DNA of 22,054 nt from Planctomycetota bacterium (GCA_016793305.1 JAEUHU010000336.1:1-22054); one strand, 5' to 3'. Positions 14,419 through 22,054 are shown, counted from the stretch's first letter. Notes: a model not told the origin generated them from the sequence alone. A program made the numbers and translations.

Positions 14419-15621
14419 TCAGGTGTTCGAGATGTAGATCTCGAGCGCGTTGCTGACGACGTAGCCGCCGATGTTCTGGCCGTTCGGCAGCGAGCCAGGG
14501 ACGAACACGGACACCGCCTGCATCCACAGCAAGCCCGGGGGGGCCGGAATGCTCCATGGGATCGGGAACGAACTTGGGCCGAATGGCACCAAGCCGATGA
14601 TGACGATCACGTCCGGCGGGGTGTAGGCGAAGCAGCCCCACGCCCCGATGTTGTACGGCGGAGCGCCAAGGTTCACGCCGCCCGGGATGGCCGTGAAGCC
14701 GAAAACGGCCGCGAGAACGCTGAAGCCAGCGCCTGGGAAGTACTCGGGGATGTTGCCGATCGTGTAGACCGGCGGCGTGCCGTTGTTGACTGGGCGGCCA
14801 ACGACCGACAGGGTCATCGGTGCGATGTCACCACCCATTTCGAACGGACTGGTAGCGGTCAGAGTCAGATCGGTCGACGGCGGAGTGACGCTCGCGCCGG
14901 CCAGGGTCGCCCCGACGATGACCGGCGCGCCCGAGGCCGAAGGCTCGAACGAATCCCAGACGATCGTGACGTTGCCGCTGAGCAAGTTGACTTGGAACTG
15001 CCAGGTGCCGGGATTCACACCCGCGCTGGCGGCCTCGACACCGTTCCAGGTGACGTAGAGCACGTTGCCCACCTTTTCGGTCTGGATCGGGCCGCTGCCG
15101 GCTTCGCCAACGTTCCAGTCGCGCCAGGTGTAGAAGGCGAGGCCGGTGGCCGCACCGACTTCTACGAGCGTCGGGGAGTTGTCGCCAAGGTTGTTGGCGG
15201 TCGCGCCGGCCGTCAGGATGCCGTTCACCGAGACCGTCCAGGTGGTCGTCGTGCCGCCGGGGATCGGCGTGGCCGTCGACGTGGTGATCGTGACCTCGCC
15301 GTCGTCATCGTCGGCGAAGCTCAGCGTCGTGGCAGCACTGGTCGGGGCCACGTAGCCGACAGGGCCGGGAAACCAAGCGTTCCACACGGCGTGGTAGCGA
15401 CCGGCGTAGGGGACGAACGTCAGCGAGTTGCCGTCGAGTGCCGCCTTGGCCGCAGGCGAGCCAGTGAACTCCTGCACCAGGCTCGACGAGTAGTAGTCAT
15501 AGCAGCCGACGCCAACGGTGGCGTGGTACGCGGGGACCTGAGCCGTCAGAGTCGACGCTGCCGTCAGTGCGAGCACTGCAGAGAGCAGCTTGGTCGATGC
15601 GAACGAGTCTCCTACTTGCAT
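14419..15621 (-). CDS. Secreted beta-rich protein with a sorting-like C-terminal tail
   Basis: The 400-residue product has a signal peptide (about 11-28, KLLSAVLALTAASTLTA, cleavage before QVP). The mature chain is rich in Gly, Thr, Val and aromatic residues. A central beta-sandwich-like segment (about 160-230) reads NVLYVTWNGVEAAS, then TWQFQVNLLSGNVTIVWDSF. The last 80 residues contain a Pro/aromatic-rich region and end with MQAVSVF, then GGYVVSNALEIYIS. From memory, many large secreted planctomycete proteins end in a similar P-P-G-L...QA...SNAL pattern, so I read this as a possible export or surface-anchoring module. No enzymatic motif is seen. ATG at 15621 is the only reasonable in-frame start near the signal peptide, but it has no Shine-Dalgarno. 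The upstream frame is open only because the nucleotidyltransferase gene is frameshifted. Confidence 0.78.
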   Translation of the reverse strand: MQVGDSFASTKLLSAVLALTAASTLTAQVPAYHATVGVGCYDYYSSSLVQEFTGSPAAKAALDGNSLTFVPYAGRYHAVWNAWFPGPVGYVAPTSAATTLSFADDDDGEVTITTSTATPIPGGTTTTWTVSVNGILTAGATANNLGDNSPTLVEVGAATGLAFYTWRDWNVGEAGSGPIQTEKVGNVLYVTWNGVEAASAGVNPGTWQFQVNLLSGNVTIVWDSFEPSASGAPVIVGATLAGASVTPPSTDLTLTATSPFEMGGDIAPMTLSVVGRPVNNGTPPVYTIGNIPEYFPGAGFSVLAAVFGFTAIPGGVNLGAPPYNIGAWGCFAYTPPDVIVIIGLVPFGPSSFPIPWSIPAPPGLLWMQAVSVFVPGSLPNGQNIGGYVVSNALEIYISNT

Positions 15622-15664
15622 AGTCTGCCTGTGTACAAGGAGGAGAAGTGCATGGGAAGGGGGG

Positions 15665-16095
15665 CTAGCTCGGCCCCATCCGCTCGCCGATCGCCTTGGC
15701 GAAGTTCTCCAGCGAGTGGATCCCCGTCGGCAATTCGGCCCAGATCCGAGCGAAGTCGACGCTGGGTAGTCCCCGATCGAGTCCGCGCGGAACCGCACGA
15801 ACTCGCCGCGATCGCCGGCGAGCTTGATGCCATCGCGGGCGACTTCGTAGCGGCAGATCGTCGAGGCCTGGTCCAGCCGCACGAGGTCCACTTCCAGCCC
15901 AGCGGCTCCCGTGAGTACCGCCTGGAACGCGAGCTCGTGACCCAGCGAGAGGTTCGGGTCGACCGGGATCCAGCCGATGTCGACGTCACTGCCCGCGTGC
16001 ATCGGTCCCTTCGCGGCCGAACCGAACAGGACGACCAGCCGGGCCGGTGGGCCCGCTGCGATCGCCGGCGCGAGACGTTCGGGGTCGAAGGGCAT
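15665..16095 (-). pseudogene. Orphan MNT-type nucleotidyltransferase, single-base frameshift
   Basis: From the ATG at 16095, 111 codons encode a minimal nucleotidyltransferase domain. The motif LFGSAAKGPMHAGSDVDIGW (23-42) has GS at 25-26 and acidic residues D37 and D39. A third acidic candidate is D70 in LEVDLV. After DSIGDYP (codon 111, ending at 15763) the frame changes. From 15760 the next frame reads VDFARIWAELPTGIHS, then LENFAKAIGERMGPS, with TAG at 15665-15667. This continues the protein naturally and gives 143 residues if one base is restored near 15761-15762. In the sequence as given the original frame skips this stop and runs into the downstream secreted protein. MNT proteins usually pair with a HepT toxin; none is next to it. 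The shift is either a real inactivating mutation or a sequencing error. Confidence 0.8.
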
Positions 16096-16172
16096 CACGG
16101 AGCGATGCCAGGCGCAGCGGGCTCTCGGGCCAAGATGGGCCACTCCTCGCCACGCCGCCCTCCCACCCACCC

Positions 16173-17153
16173 TCACTTCGCCGACTTCGGCTTCTGCGGC
16201 GCAGGCAGGTAGTGCACGCCGTTCTCGCTGCGCGTGTTGTCGAGCGCGAACGCGTCGCGGTTGTTCAGGAAGTCGATCACGTACTTCGACGGGATCGCGA
16301 AGTTCAGCCCCTGCAGGCCGGTGTAGCCCGAGCTGTTCACGCCGACGACCTCGCCGCGCAGGTTGAACAACGGCCCGCCCGAGTTGCCGGGGTTGATCGG
16401 CGTGGTGATCTGGAAGTGGCAGCGGCCTTCGAACGTGCGGTTCGTCACGCTGATGATCCCGCTCGAGACCGTGCGGTCGAGTCCGATCGGCGCGCCGATC
16501 GCGTAGACCGTGTCGCCGACCTGCATGCCGTCGCTCTCGCCGAGGAACACCGTCTTCAGCTTCAGGTCGCTCGGCGCCTCCATCTTGACCAGCGCCAGGT
16601 CCATGTGCGGGTTGATCGCCGCGACCTTGCAGCGGCGCACCGTGCGCGGCTCGAAGCCGTTCTTGCCGAGCGAGTAGACGACCACGTCGACCTCGACCTC
16701 GCGCGCCACCACGTGGAAGTTGGTGACGATCCAGCCGTCCTCGTGCGTCACGAAGCCCGAGCCCTGCCCGCCGGCCGCCTCGATCTTGACGACCGCCTCG
16801 CCCATCACCTTGGCGCCCTCGGCGACCGAACGCTCGGGCAGCTCGGCGCGCGCCCACAGCTTCTCGCGCACGATGCCGCCGGTGCGTTGCCCGTCGACCG
16901 TCTCGCGGCGCAGCACCGCGGCGGTCGGCACCTTCAGCACGTCGTAGCCGACGTCGACGAACAGCAGCTGTTCGGTGGTGCGCAGCACACGACCCTGGAT
17001 GCGGCAGCCGTTGCCGAGGTCGAGCACCTCGACCCCGTCGGCGCGGACCAACGCCTCGGCCTTGGCGGGCGTCGGGTCCACCGGCGGAGTGGCGGCCTTG
17101 CCGGATTCGGGGGTCTGCCAGGAGAACAGCAGCGCGAGCGTTGCGGCGAGCAT
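16173..17153 (-). CDS. Exported trypsin-like serine protease (S1C/HtrA type, no PDZ domain)
   Basis: The 326-residue protein has a short signal peptide (MLAATLALLFSWQ). A small N-terminal beta domain follows at about 38-82, with GVEVLDLGNGCRIQGRVLRT and LLFVDVGYDVLKVPTAAV. The trypsin-like domain spans about 110-310. The catalytic triad is intact: H147 (TNFHVV), D185 (MDLALVK) and S258 (GNSGGPL), followed by GLNFAIPSKYV. The chain ends shortly after, so it lacks the PDZ domains of DegP/DegS and probably acts as an isolated periplasmic protease. Start codon ATG at 17153 lies 7 nt from a TAGAGT box with no Shine-Dalgarno. It is divergent from the VCBS gene, 26 bp between the two start codons, and both genes begin with the same codons (Met-Leu-Ala). 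Confidence 0.88.
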   Translation of the reverse strand: MLAATLALLFSWQTPESGKAATPPVDPTPAKAEALVRADGVEVLDLGNGCRIQGRVLRTTEQLLFVDVGYDVLKVPTAAVLRRETVDGQRTGGIVREKLWARAELPERSVAEGAKVMGEAVVKIEAAGGQGSGFVTHEDGWIVTNFHVVAREVEVDVVVYSLGKNGFEPRTVRRCKVAAINPHMDLALVKMEAPSDLKLKTVFLGESDGMQVGDTVYAIGAPIGLDRTVSSGIISVTNRTFEGRCHFQITTPINPGNSGGPLFNLRGEVVGVNSSGYTGLQGLNFAIPSKYVIDFLNNRDAFALDNTRSENGVHYLPAPQKPKSAK

Positions 17154-17188
17154 CCGGCCAACTCTAGATTGCGCACCGGATGCTCGCC
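17145..17188. repeat. Perfect 13-bp inverted repeat covering two divergent start codons
   Basis: GGCGAGCATCCGG (17145-17157) and CCGGATGCTCGCC (17176-17188) are exact reverse complements separated by 18 nt. Each arm carries an ATG: 17153 on the minus strand (protease) and 17180 on the plus strand (VCBS protein). The spacer holds the A/T-rich TCTAGATT. It may be an operator, a shared translation-initiation structure or a duplicated start region. Confidence 0.75.
17161..17170. promoter_or_regulatory. Paired divergent -10-like boxes (TAGAGT / TAGATT)
   Basis: On the minus strand TAGAGT (17166-17161) is 7 nt from the protease ATG. On the plus strand TAGATT (17165-17170) is 9 nt from the VCBS ATG. 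They overlap back to back at CTAG and are the only A/T-rich bases between the genes. With 26 bp between starts, leaderless or very short leaders are required if these are the promoters. Confidence 0.4.
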
Positions 17189-19300
17189 AAGACTCCTGCT
17201 CAGCTGTTGGTCGCCTTCGCGGCCATGTCCACCGCCCTCGCCCAGACGACCCCGCCGCCGGTCGACCCGGCGCTGCGGGCGCGCTTCGGCTTCGAGGGCC
17301 CGTTCGTGGTCAAGGTCGGCGACGGCCTCTACGACCTGAAGGTCGCCGACGTCGACGGCGACGGCCGCGTCGAGGCGATCGCCGTCGACGGCCGGCGCGG
17401 GCGCCTCGTGCTGGCGCGGCTGAAGGGCCGAGAGACCAGCATGGAGCCGGTCCCGACCAACGGCCAGATCAGCGGCTACGCGGTCGCCGACGCGCACGGC
17501 GACGGCGTGCCCGACCTGTTGGTGGTCGACAGCCGCGGCCGGCTCAGCGTGCGCCATCCAGGCAAGGAAGTGGCCGGTGCCCCGCTCGAGCTCGGCGTGC
17601 AGGGCCGCGGCCTCGCGATGCTGACCGGCGACCTCGACGGCGACGGCAAGGCCGATCTGGTCGTGGCCGGGCGCAGCAACCTGCGCTGGGTCACCGGCCT
17701 CGGCGGCACGCCGAAGCTGTCGCCGCTCGAAGCGACCGAGGAGAACACGTTCTCCTACCACCTCACCGACGTCGACGGCGACCAGAAGCTCGACCTGGTG
17801 GCGATCTCGCCGAGTTCGAACATGAGCCTGCGGCTGCGGCGCGGCCGCGGCGACGGCACGTTCGGCCCGTGGCGCATCCTGGCGATCGACGAACTGCGCG
17901 CGGTGTTCCCGGCCCAGCTCGCCGACGGCAAGCAAGCGCTCGGCACGATCGGCGGCCCGACCCGGCGCGTGGCGCTGCAGCAGTGGCAGGAGGACGGCGC
18001 GCAGGCGGCGCTGGAGTGGTGGCCGTTCGGCGAGAACCCGACCGGCAAGGCGCTGCCGTTCGTGATCGGCGATCTCGACCAGGACGGCGACGACGACCTC
18101 GTGCTGGCGCGACCGGATCGCGCCCAGCTGCTGGTCCACGAGTGGACCGGGGCGACGTTCGTCGTGCACACCGTGCCGACTCTCGCGGGTGTCGCCGGCC
18201 TGTCGCTCGGCGACGTCGATCGCGACGGCAAGGCCGACCTCGTTCTGGTCAGCCCCGAAGAGGACGCAGTCGGTTGGAAGTCGGGGGCTCTGCCGCTCGG
18301 CGCGTTCCCGGAACTGCTGCCATGCCCGGAGAAGCCGCTGGCGGCGGCCGTCGACCCGAACGGCGGCGTGCTGGTGCTGGCCCGCAACGACAAGCGCGAA
18401 GGCCGGCTGCACCGGCTGGCGCCGAACCAGGATGGCGCCGTGCTGGCCGAGCTCGGCCGCCTGCCGGCCGATCCGACGCGCCTGCTGCTCGCCGACGTTG
18501 GCGCGCAGGAAGGCCTCGAAGCGGTGTTCGTCGTGCCCGGCGAAGGCCTGCGCACGCTGACCCTCGGCGCCGAGGTCGGCAAGGCTGGCAAGACCAAGGA
18601 GAAGGACGCCGCCGGCTTCACCAAGAAGCTCGACGACGGCGCCGTGGCCCTGTGCACGGCCGACGGCAAACCCGCCCTGCTGGCGGTCCGCGAACGCTTC
18701 GTGCGCACGTTCCGCATCGACGGTCGCGGCCTGGTCGACGTGCTGGCCCAGGACAACGGGCCCGAGGGCCTGGGCGAACTGAGCCTGTGCGCCGACAGCG
18801 GCAACGGCAAGCGCCTCTACCTCGATCGCAAGGCCAACAAGCTGGTCCGGACCGGCGGCGACGGCGCCACCGAGACCGTCGAGGTGCCCGCGTTCGACTA
18901 CGCGCACATGGTGCCGTTCCGCGGCGGCGCCTTGCTGCTCGGCGCCGCCGGCGTGCTGCGCGTGCCGTTCGAGCCGGGCTTCTCGCTGCGCACCGTCACC
19001 AGCCACGAGCCCCCGACCGAACGCACCTTCTACTGGCAGGCGCGCAGCGGCGACTTCGACCACGACGGCATCGCCGACCTGGCCGTCGTCGACCGCCAGT
19101 TGCCCGGCCTGCAGATCCTCGCCGGCGGCAAGACCGGCCTGCAGCGCGCCCTGGCTATGCCGATCTTCGAGACGCCGCCGAGCGAACAGCCCGACAGTGA
19201 GCCGCGCGAGTTGGCCACGGGCGACCTCGACGGTGACGGCCGGATCGATCTCGTCCTGATCGCGCACGACCGCATCCTCATCTACCTGCAAGAACCATGA
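17180..19300 (+). CDS. Exported FG-GAP/VCBS repeat protein (calcium-binding beta-propeller type)
   Basis: The 706-residue protein has a signal peptide (1-22, LLVAFAAMSTALAQ). It then carries repeats with DxDxDG calcium loops: DVDGDGRVE (57-65), DAHGDGVPD (104-112), DLDGDGKAD (151-159), DVDGDQKLD (197-205), DLDQDGDDD (298-306) and DVDRDGKAD (345-353). Two more lie near the C-terminus (DFDHDGIAD, DLDGDGRID). The gap between about 360 and 620 has propeller-like strands without good loops. Such repeats fold as integrin-alpha-type beta-propellers and act in extracellular binding; no catalytic domain is seen. The stop codon overlaps the start of the next gene by 4 bp (ATGA), so the two exported proteins are translationally coupled. 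Confidence 0.9.
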   Translation: MLAKTPAQLLVAFAAMSTALAQTTPPPVDPALRARFGFEGPFVVKVGDGLYDLKVADVDGDGRVEAIAVDGRRGRLVLARLKGRETSMEPVPTNGQISGYAVADAHGDGVPDLLVVDSRGRLSVRHPGKEVAGAPLELGVQGRGLAMLTGDLDGDGKADLVVAGRSNLRWVTGLGGTPKLSPLEATEENTFSYHLTDVDGDQKLDLVAISPSSNMSLRLRRGRGDGTFGPWRILAIDELRAVFPAQLADGKQALGTIGGPTRRVALQQWQEDGAQAALEWWPFGENPTGKALPFVIGDLDQDGDDDLVLARPDRAQLLVHEWTGATFVVHTVPTLAGVAGLSLGDVDRDGKADLVLVSPEEDAVGWKSGALPLGAFPELLPCPEKPLAAAVDPNGGVLVLARNDKREGRLHRLAPNQDGAVLAELGRLPADPTRLLLADVGAQEGLEAVFVVPGEGLRTLTLGAEVGKAGKTKEKDAAGFTKKLDDGAVALCTADGKPALLAVRERFVRTFRIDGRGLVDVLAQDNGPEGLGELSLCADSGNGKRLYLDRKANKLVRTGGDGATETVEVPAFDYAHMVPFRGGALLLGAAGVLRVPFEPGFSLRTVTSHEPPTERTFYWQARSGDFDHDGIADLAVVDRQLPGLQILAGGKTGLQRALAMPIFETPPSEQPDSEPRELATGDLDGDGRIDLVLIAHDRILIYLQEP

Positions 19301-21039
19301 GACGAATCCTGTCCGCCCTGCCCCTTTCTCTGCTGCTGGCGGCCCTGCCCGCCCAGACCGAGTCCGCGTCCCAGTCGCCGTTCCGGCTGGTCCCCGCCGA
19401 CGCGAACTTCGTGGTCCGGATGGCCGCTCCGGCGAAGTGGAAGCAGAGCTTCGGAACGACCCAGATCGCCCGGCTGTTCCAGTCCCAGACCCTCGCGCCG
19501 ATGGTCGCGGCGATGGAGCAGAACTACCAGAAGGCGCTCGAAGAGGCGCGCAAGGAGGCGGGGTTCGACGCCGACCTGCTGGACGCGATGCTCACCGACT
19601 ACACCGGCGAGATGGTGTTCGCCGTGCGCGTCGACATGGCGGGCCTCGAGGAGATGATGCAGAGCGGCGAGCCGCCGGAGTTCGAGGGCGTGATCGCCTT
19701 CACGCCTGGCGGCAACTACGACCTCGCCAAGCTGTGCGCCGCGGTCGTGCAGGCCGCCGAGAAGGAGGCGCCGAGCCAAGCCAGGATGCGCGACCTCGAG
19801 ATCGGCGCCGTCAAGGCTCGTCTCGTCGACAACGACGAAGGGGAACCGGACGTGACGCTGCCGACGATGGTCGACGGCCAGATGGTGATGTTCTTCGGCA
19901 ACGACGTCGAGAAGCAGATCCAGCGGGCGACCAGCGGCGGTGCGCACTTCCAGGGCGGCAACGTCGACAGCTCGCTGTTCGTGCACGCCGAACTCGGCGG
20001 CCTGATGAAGGCGGTCACCTCGTTCGCCGGGATGATGGGCGACATGCAAGGGGCGCCGTTCGACGCCAGCCAGCTGCTGCGCGACCTCGGCCTCGAGAGC
20101 ATCGCCTCGTTCGACATGTCGATCGCCGCCGACGGCAAGCACATGGCGATGGAGATGGAGCTCGGCACGACCGGCGCCGAGCGCGGCCTGCTCGACGTGC
20201 TCTTGCCGAAGGCCGGTGCCGGCACGCCGAAGCTCGTGAAGTTCGTTCCGGCGGACGCCGCCGCCTTCTCGGTCGGCACGCTCGACCTGGGGGCCCTCTA
20301 CAACACGATCGCCAAGGTCTGGAAGGGCATGGAGGACGAAGCGCCGATGTCCTGGTCGGACGCGATGGCTGCGTTCGCCGAGGGCGCCAAGGTGCGCCTC
20401 AAGGAGGACCTGATCGACCACCTCGGCAACGAGTTGCTGACGATCGCCAATCCGCCGACCGAGGGCTTCGACGCCGACGAGGCCGGCAATCCGTTCGCGG
20501 CCATCTCGCAGGCGACTGCGGGCAGCTGCATCTGCCTCGGCCTGAAGGACAGCAAGGCCTTCGGTGAGTCGCTCGAGAAGGTCGTGCGAGCCTCCGGCAT
20601 GCACGCGGCCCGCAAGTCCGAGGAATACCAGGGCGCCACGATCCACCGCCTGGCGGTCGGCGGCGTGCTCGAGGTCGAATACGCGATCACCGACGGCATG
20701 CTGCTGCTCGGCATCGGCGACCACGACAACACCAAGCAGTCGTTGCGCTCCGTGCTCGACGTGCACAAGGCCGGTGGCAACGAGCTGCCCGCGGCCATCA
20801 AGGCACAGATCGACAGCCTGCCGGCCGGCTGGTGCTCGGTCGGCGTCTCGCCGATCGCGTCGACGCTCGGAGCCGCAGCGGACATGGCCGAGAGCGCAGG
20901 CCGGGCTCGGGGTCGGGACGCGATGCTGATCAGCCTGATGAGGGGCATCAGCCAGGACCTGAAGCGTCTCGGGATCGAGAAGATGGTCGGCACCAGCTAC
21001 GCGACCGAGAAGGGCCTCCGCATGATGATGCGCTGGTGA
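19297..21039 (+). CDS. Exported DUF3352-like protein
   Basis: The 580-residue product has a signal peptide (1-19, LSALPLSLLLAALPAQ). The mature protein opens with FRLVPADANFVVRMAAPAKW, the type of N-terminus seen in DUF3352 proteins of planctomycetes. Similar strands recur later (LVKFVPADAAAFSVGTLDLGALY near 310, and IDSLPAGWCSVGVSPIASTLG near 510), so the protein probably contains repeated alpha/beta units. It is notably Met- and acidic-rich, with no catalytic motif. Its ATG overlaps the TGA of the VCBS gene, so expression is coupled and the two may work in one envelope complex (inference). The DUF3352 assignment is by resemblance only. A hairpin follows 10 nt after its stop. Confidence 0.75.
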   Translation: MRRILSALPLSLLLAALPAQTESASQSPFRLVPADANFVVRMAAPAKWKQSFGTTQIARLFQSQTLAPMVAAMEQNYQKALEEARKEAGFDADLLDAMLTDYTGEMVFAVRVDMAGLEEMMQSGEPPEFEGVIAFTPGGNYDLAKLCAAVVQAAEKEAPSQARMRDLEIGAVKARLVDNDEGEPDVTLPTMVDGQMVMFFGNDVEKQIQRATSGGAHFQGGNVDSSLFVHAELGGLMKAVTSFAGMMGDMQGAPFDASQLLRDLGLESIASFDMSIAADGKHMAMEMELGTTGAERGLLDVLLPKAGAGTPKLVKFVPADAAAFSVGTLDLGALYNTIAKVWKGMEDEAPMSWSDAMAAFAEGAKVRLKEDLIDHLGNELLTIANPPTEGFDADEAGNPFAAISQATAGSCICLGLKDSKAFGESLEKVVRASGMHAARKSEEYQGATIHRLAVGGVLEVEYAITDGMLLLGIGDHDNTKQSLRSVLDVHKAGGNELPAAIKAQIDSLPAGWCSVGVSPIASTLGAAADMAESAGRARGRDAMLISLMRGISQDLKRLGIEKMVGTSYATEKGLRMMMRW

Positions 21040-21049
21040 GTGCCGCTGC

Positions 21050-21077
21050 GTGAGCCAGGTCACAGGACCTGGCCCAC
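21050..21077. terminator. Strong hairpin between convergent genes
   Basis: GCCAGGTC (21054-21061) pairs with GACCTGGC (21066-21073) over the loop ACAG. After one mismatch GTG (21050-21052) pairs with CAC (21075-21077). It begins 10 nt after the stop of the DUF3352-like gene and lies 112 bp beyond the stop of the opposing dehydrogenase. No T tract follows on either strand, so it may act as a transcript-end stabiliser or a bidirectional terminator. The remaining 110 bp to the dehydrogenase stop shows no other gene. Confidence 0.5.
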
Positions 21078-21189
21078 GCCCCCCCACTGCAGCACCGCGC
21101 AGCTACGCGATCTCCCCGGCCCAGAGGCGGCGCAGGAACTCCGGCACCGGCAGCAGCCCGCCGAGATGCTGGCGCGCGATCCGGTCGGA

Positions 21190-22050
21190 TCACCCGTGCT
21201 TGTAGAAGCCCTGCCCCGACTTCTTGCCGAGCTTGCCCTCGGCGACCATGCGCCGCATCAGCGCGGGCGCCTCGAAGCCCGGGTGGTCGAGTTCCTTGCG
21301 CAGGTAGTCGGCGATCGCGAGGCGCACGTCGAGGCCGACGAGGTCGGTCAGCTTCAGCGGCCCCATCGGGTGGCCGTAGCCGAGCACCATCGCCTTGTCG
21401 ATGTCCTCGGCCGACGCGACGCCGCTCTCCAGCATGCGGATCGCTTCGAGGCCGAGGCACACGCCGAGGCGCGAACTGGCGAAGCCGGGGCTGTCCTTGA
21501 CCAGGATCGGCTCCTTGCCGAGCTGCTTGGCGTAGGCGGTGACCGAGTCGATCGTCGCTTGGGACGTCGCGTCGGTGCGCACCAGTTCGAGCAGCGCCAT
21601 CAGCGGCACCGGGTTGAAGAAGTGCATGCCGATGCAGCGGGCCTGCCCGGCCACGCCGGCGAACACCTTGGCCAGCGACAGCGACGACGTGTTGCTCGCC
21701 AGCACGCACTGCGGCGACACGACGTCGGCGAGCTCGCGGAACAGGCCGTTCTTCAGCTCGAGCTTCTCGGGCACCGCCTCGACCACCAGCGCCGCGTCGC
21801 GGCTCGCCGCCTTGCGGTCGGTCGAGGTGGAGATGCGCGCCAGCACCGCGTCGCGGTCCTCGGCCTTGACCTTGCCCTTCTCGACGCCCTTCTGCAGGAA
21901 GTCGCGGATCCGGCCGAGGCCCTTCTGCACGAACTCCTCCGTGAGGTCCTGCAGCACCACTTTGGAGCCGGCCTGCGCGCACACCTGCGCGATGCCGGCC
22001 CCCATCGTGCCCGCCCCCAAGACCGCCACCGTTCCAAACGTGTTGCTCAT
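21190..22050 (-). CDS. 3-hydroxybutyryl-CoA dehydrogenase
   Basis: This 286-residue cytoplasmic enzyme is full length for the family. It interconverts (S)-3-hydroxyacyl-CoA and acetoacetyl-type CoA with NAD(P), in butanoate metabolism or beta-oxidation. The nucleotide-binding motif is GAGTMGAGIAQ (12-22). SNTSSLS (119-125) and HFFNPVP (143-149) follow, with the catalytic pair H143 and E155. DSPGF (186-190), GYGHPMGPLKLTDLVGLD (224-241) and GKLGKKSGQGFY (272-283) complete the signature. The start ATG lies 4 bp from the window edge, so its promoter and upstream partners are not visible. It is convergent with the DUF3352-like gene. The symbol hbd would fit but the exact orthology is not proven here. 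Confidence 0.93.
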   Translation of the reverse strand: MSNTFGTVAVLGAGTMGAGIAQVCAQAGSKVVLQDLTEEFVQKGLGRIRDFLQKGVEKGKVKAEDRDAVLARISTSTDRKAASRDAALVVEAVPEKLELKNGLFRELADVVSPQCVLASNTSSLSLAKVFAGVAGQARCIGMHFFNPVPLMALLELVRTDATSQATIDSVTAYAKQLGKEPILVKDSPGFASSRLGVCLGLEAIRMLESGVASAEDIDKAMVLGYGHPMGPLKLTDLVGLDVRLAIADYLRKELDHPGFEAPALMRRMVAEGKLGKKSGQGFYKHG

Positions 22051-22054
22051 GGTC

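Noticed and set aside
15622..16095. Type II/VII HepT-MNT toxin-antitoxin pair
   Set aside because: The MNT half is present but frameshifted, and no HepT-like helical ORF lies on either side.
14419..16857. A single 812-codon protein joining protease antisense, nucleotidyltransferase and secreted protein
   Set aside because: Its first part is antisense to the S1C protease, and the join to the secreted protein exists only because of the frameshift near 15762.

Overview
The window is about 70% G+C and densely packed, with 14 protein-coding genes and one frameshifted gene. No tRNA, rRNA, CRISPR array, insertion sequence or gap longer than 300 bases was found. Many genes encode Sec-exported proteins of types common in Planctomycetota: a DUF2911-like protein, a long M14 carboxypeptidase, an FG-GAP/VCBS repeat protein, a DUF3352-like protein, a PDZ-less S1C protease, and a secreted beta-rich protein with a sorting-like tail. 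A free-living planctomycete is my best guess. This is inferred from protein style, not from a marker gene.

Layout. Positions 1-8521 form a minus-strand run. In transcription order it holds a PAS/HisKA_2 histidine kinase (TTG start), a REC-PAS-kinase-REC hybrid kinase 3 nt downstream, a secreted M14 carboxypeptidase, a DUF2911-like exported protein, a small hemerythrin-like protein, and a multidomain exported protein cut off by the window edge (alpha/beta domain, NTF2-like, histidine phosphatase, second NTF2-like start). Divergent from the kinases, 8658-10742 encodes a type II NADH dehydrogenase-like flavoprotein fused to a cyclic-nucleotide-binding domain and a CBS pair. It converges on a Methyltransf_32-type methyltransferase, and a small hairpin contains both stop codons. 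Next come an unrecognised exported protein and a GIDE-LemA membrane protein, both on the plus strand. On the minus strand follow a secreted beta-rich protein, a frameshifted orphan nucleotidyltransferase and a trypsin-like protease. The protease gene is divergent from the VCBS gene, with only 26 bp between the start codons, and a perfect 13-bp inverted repeat covers both starts. The VCBS gene overlaps the DUF3352-like gene by 4 bp. A strong hairpin then separates this pair from a convergent 3-hydroxybutyryl-CoA dehydrogenase.

Working together. The most coherent module is 5504-10742. It joins a two-kinase phosphorelay with no DNA-binding output to a divergent respiratory dehydrogenase that carries its own cNMP and adenylate-type sensor domains. 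A link between kinase signalling and electron input to the quinone pool is plausible but inferred from adjacency only. Several starts lack a Shine-Dalgarno and instead have a TAGNNT box 7-12 nt upstream, which suggests leaderless or short-leader transcripts.
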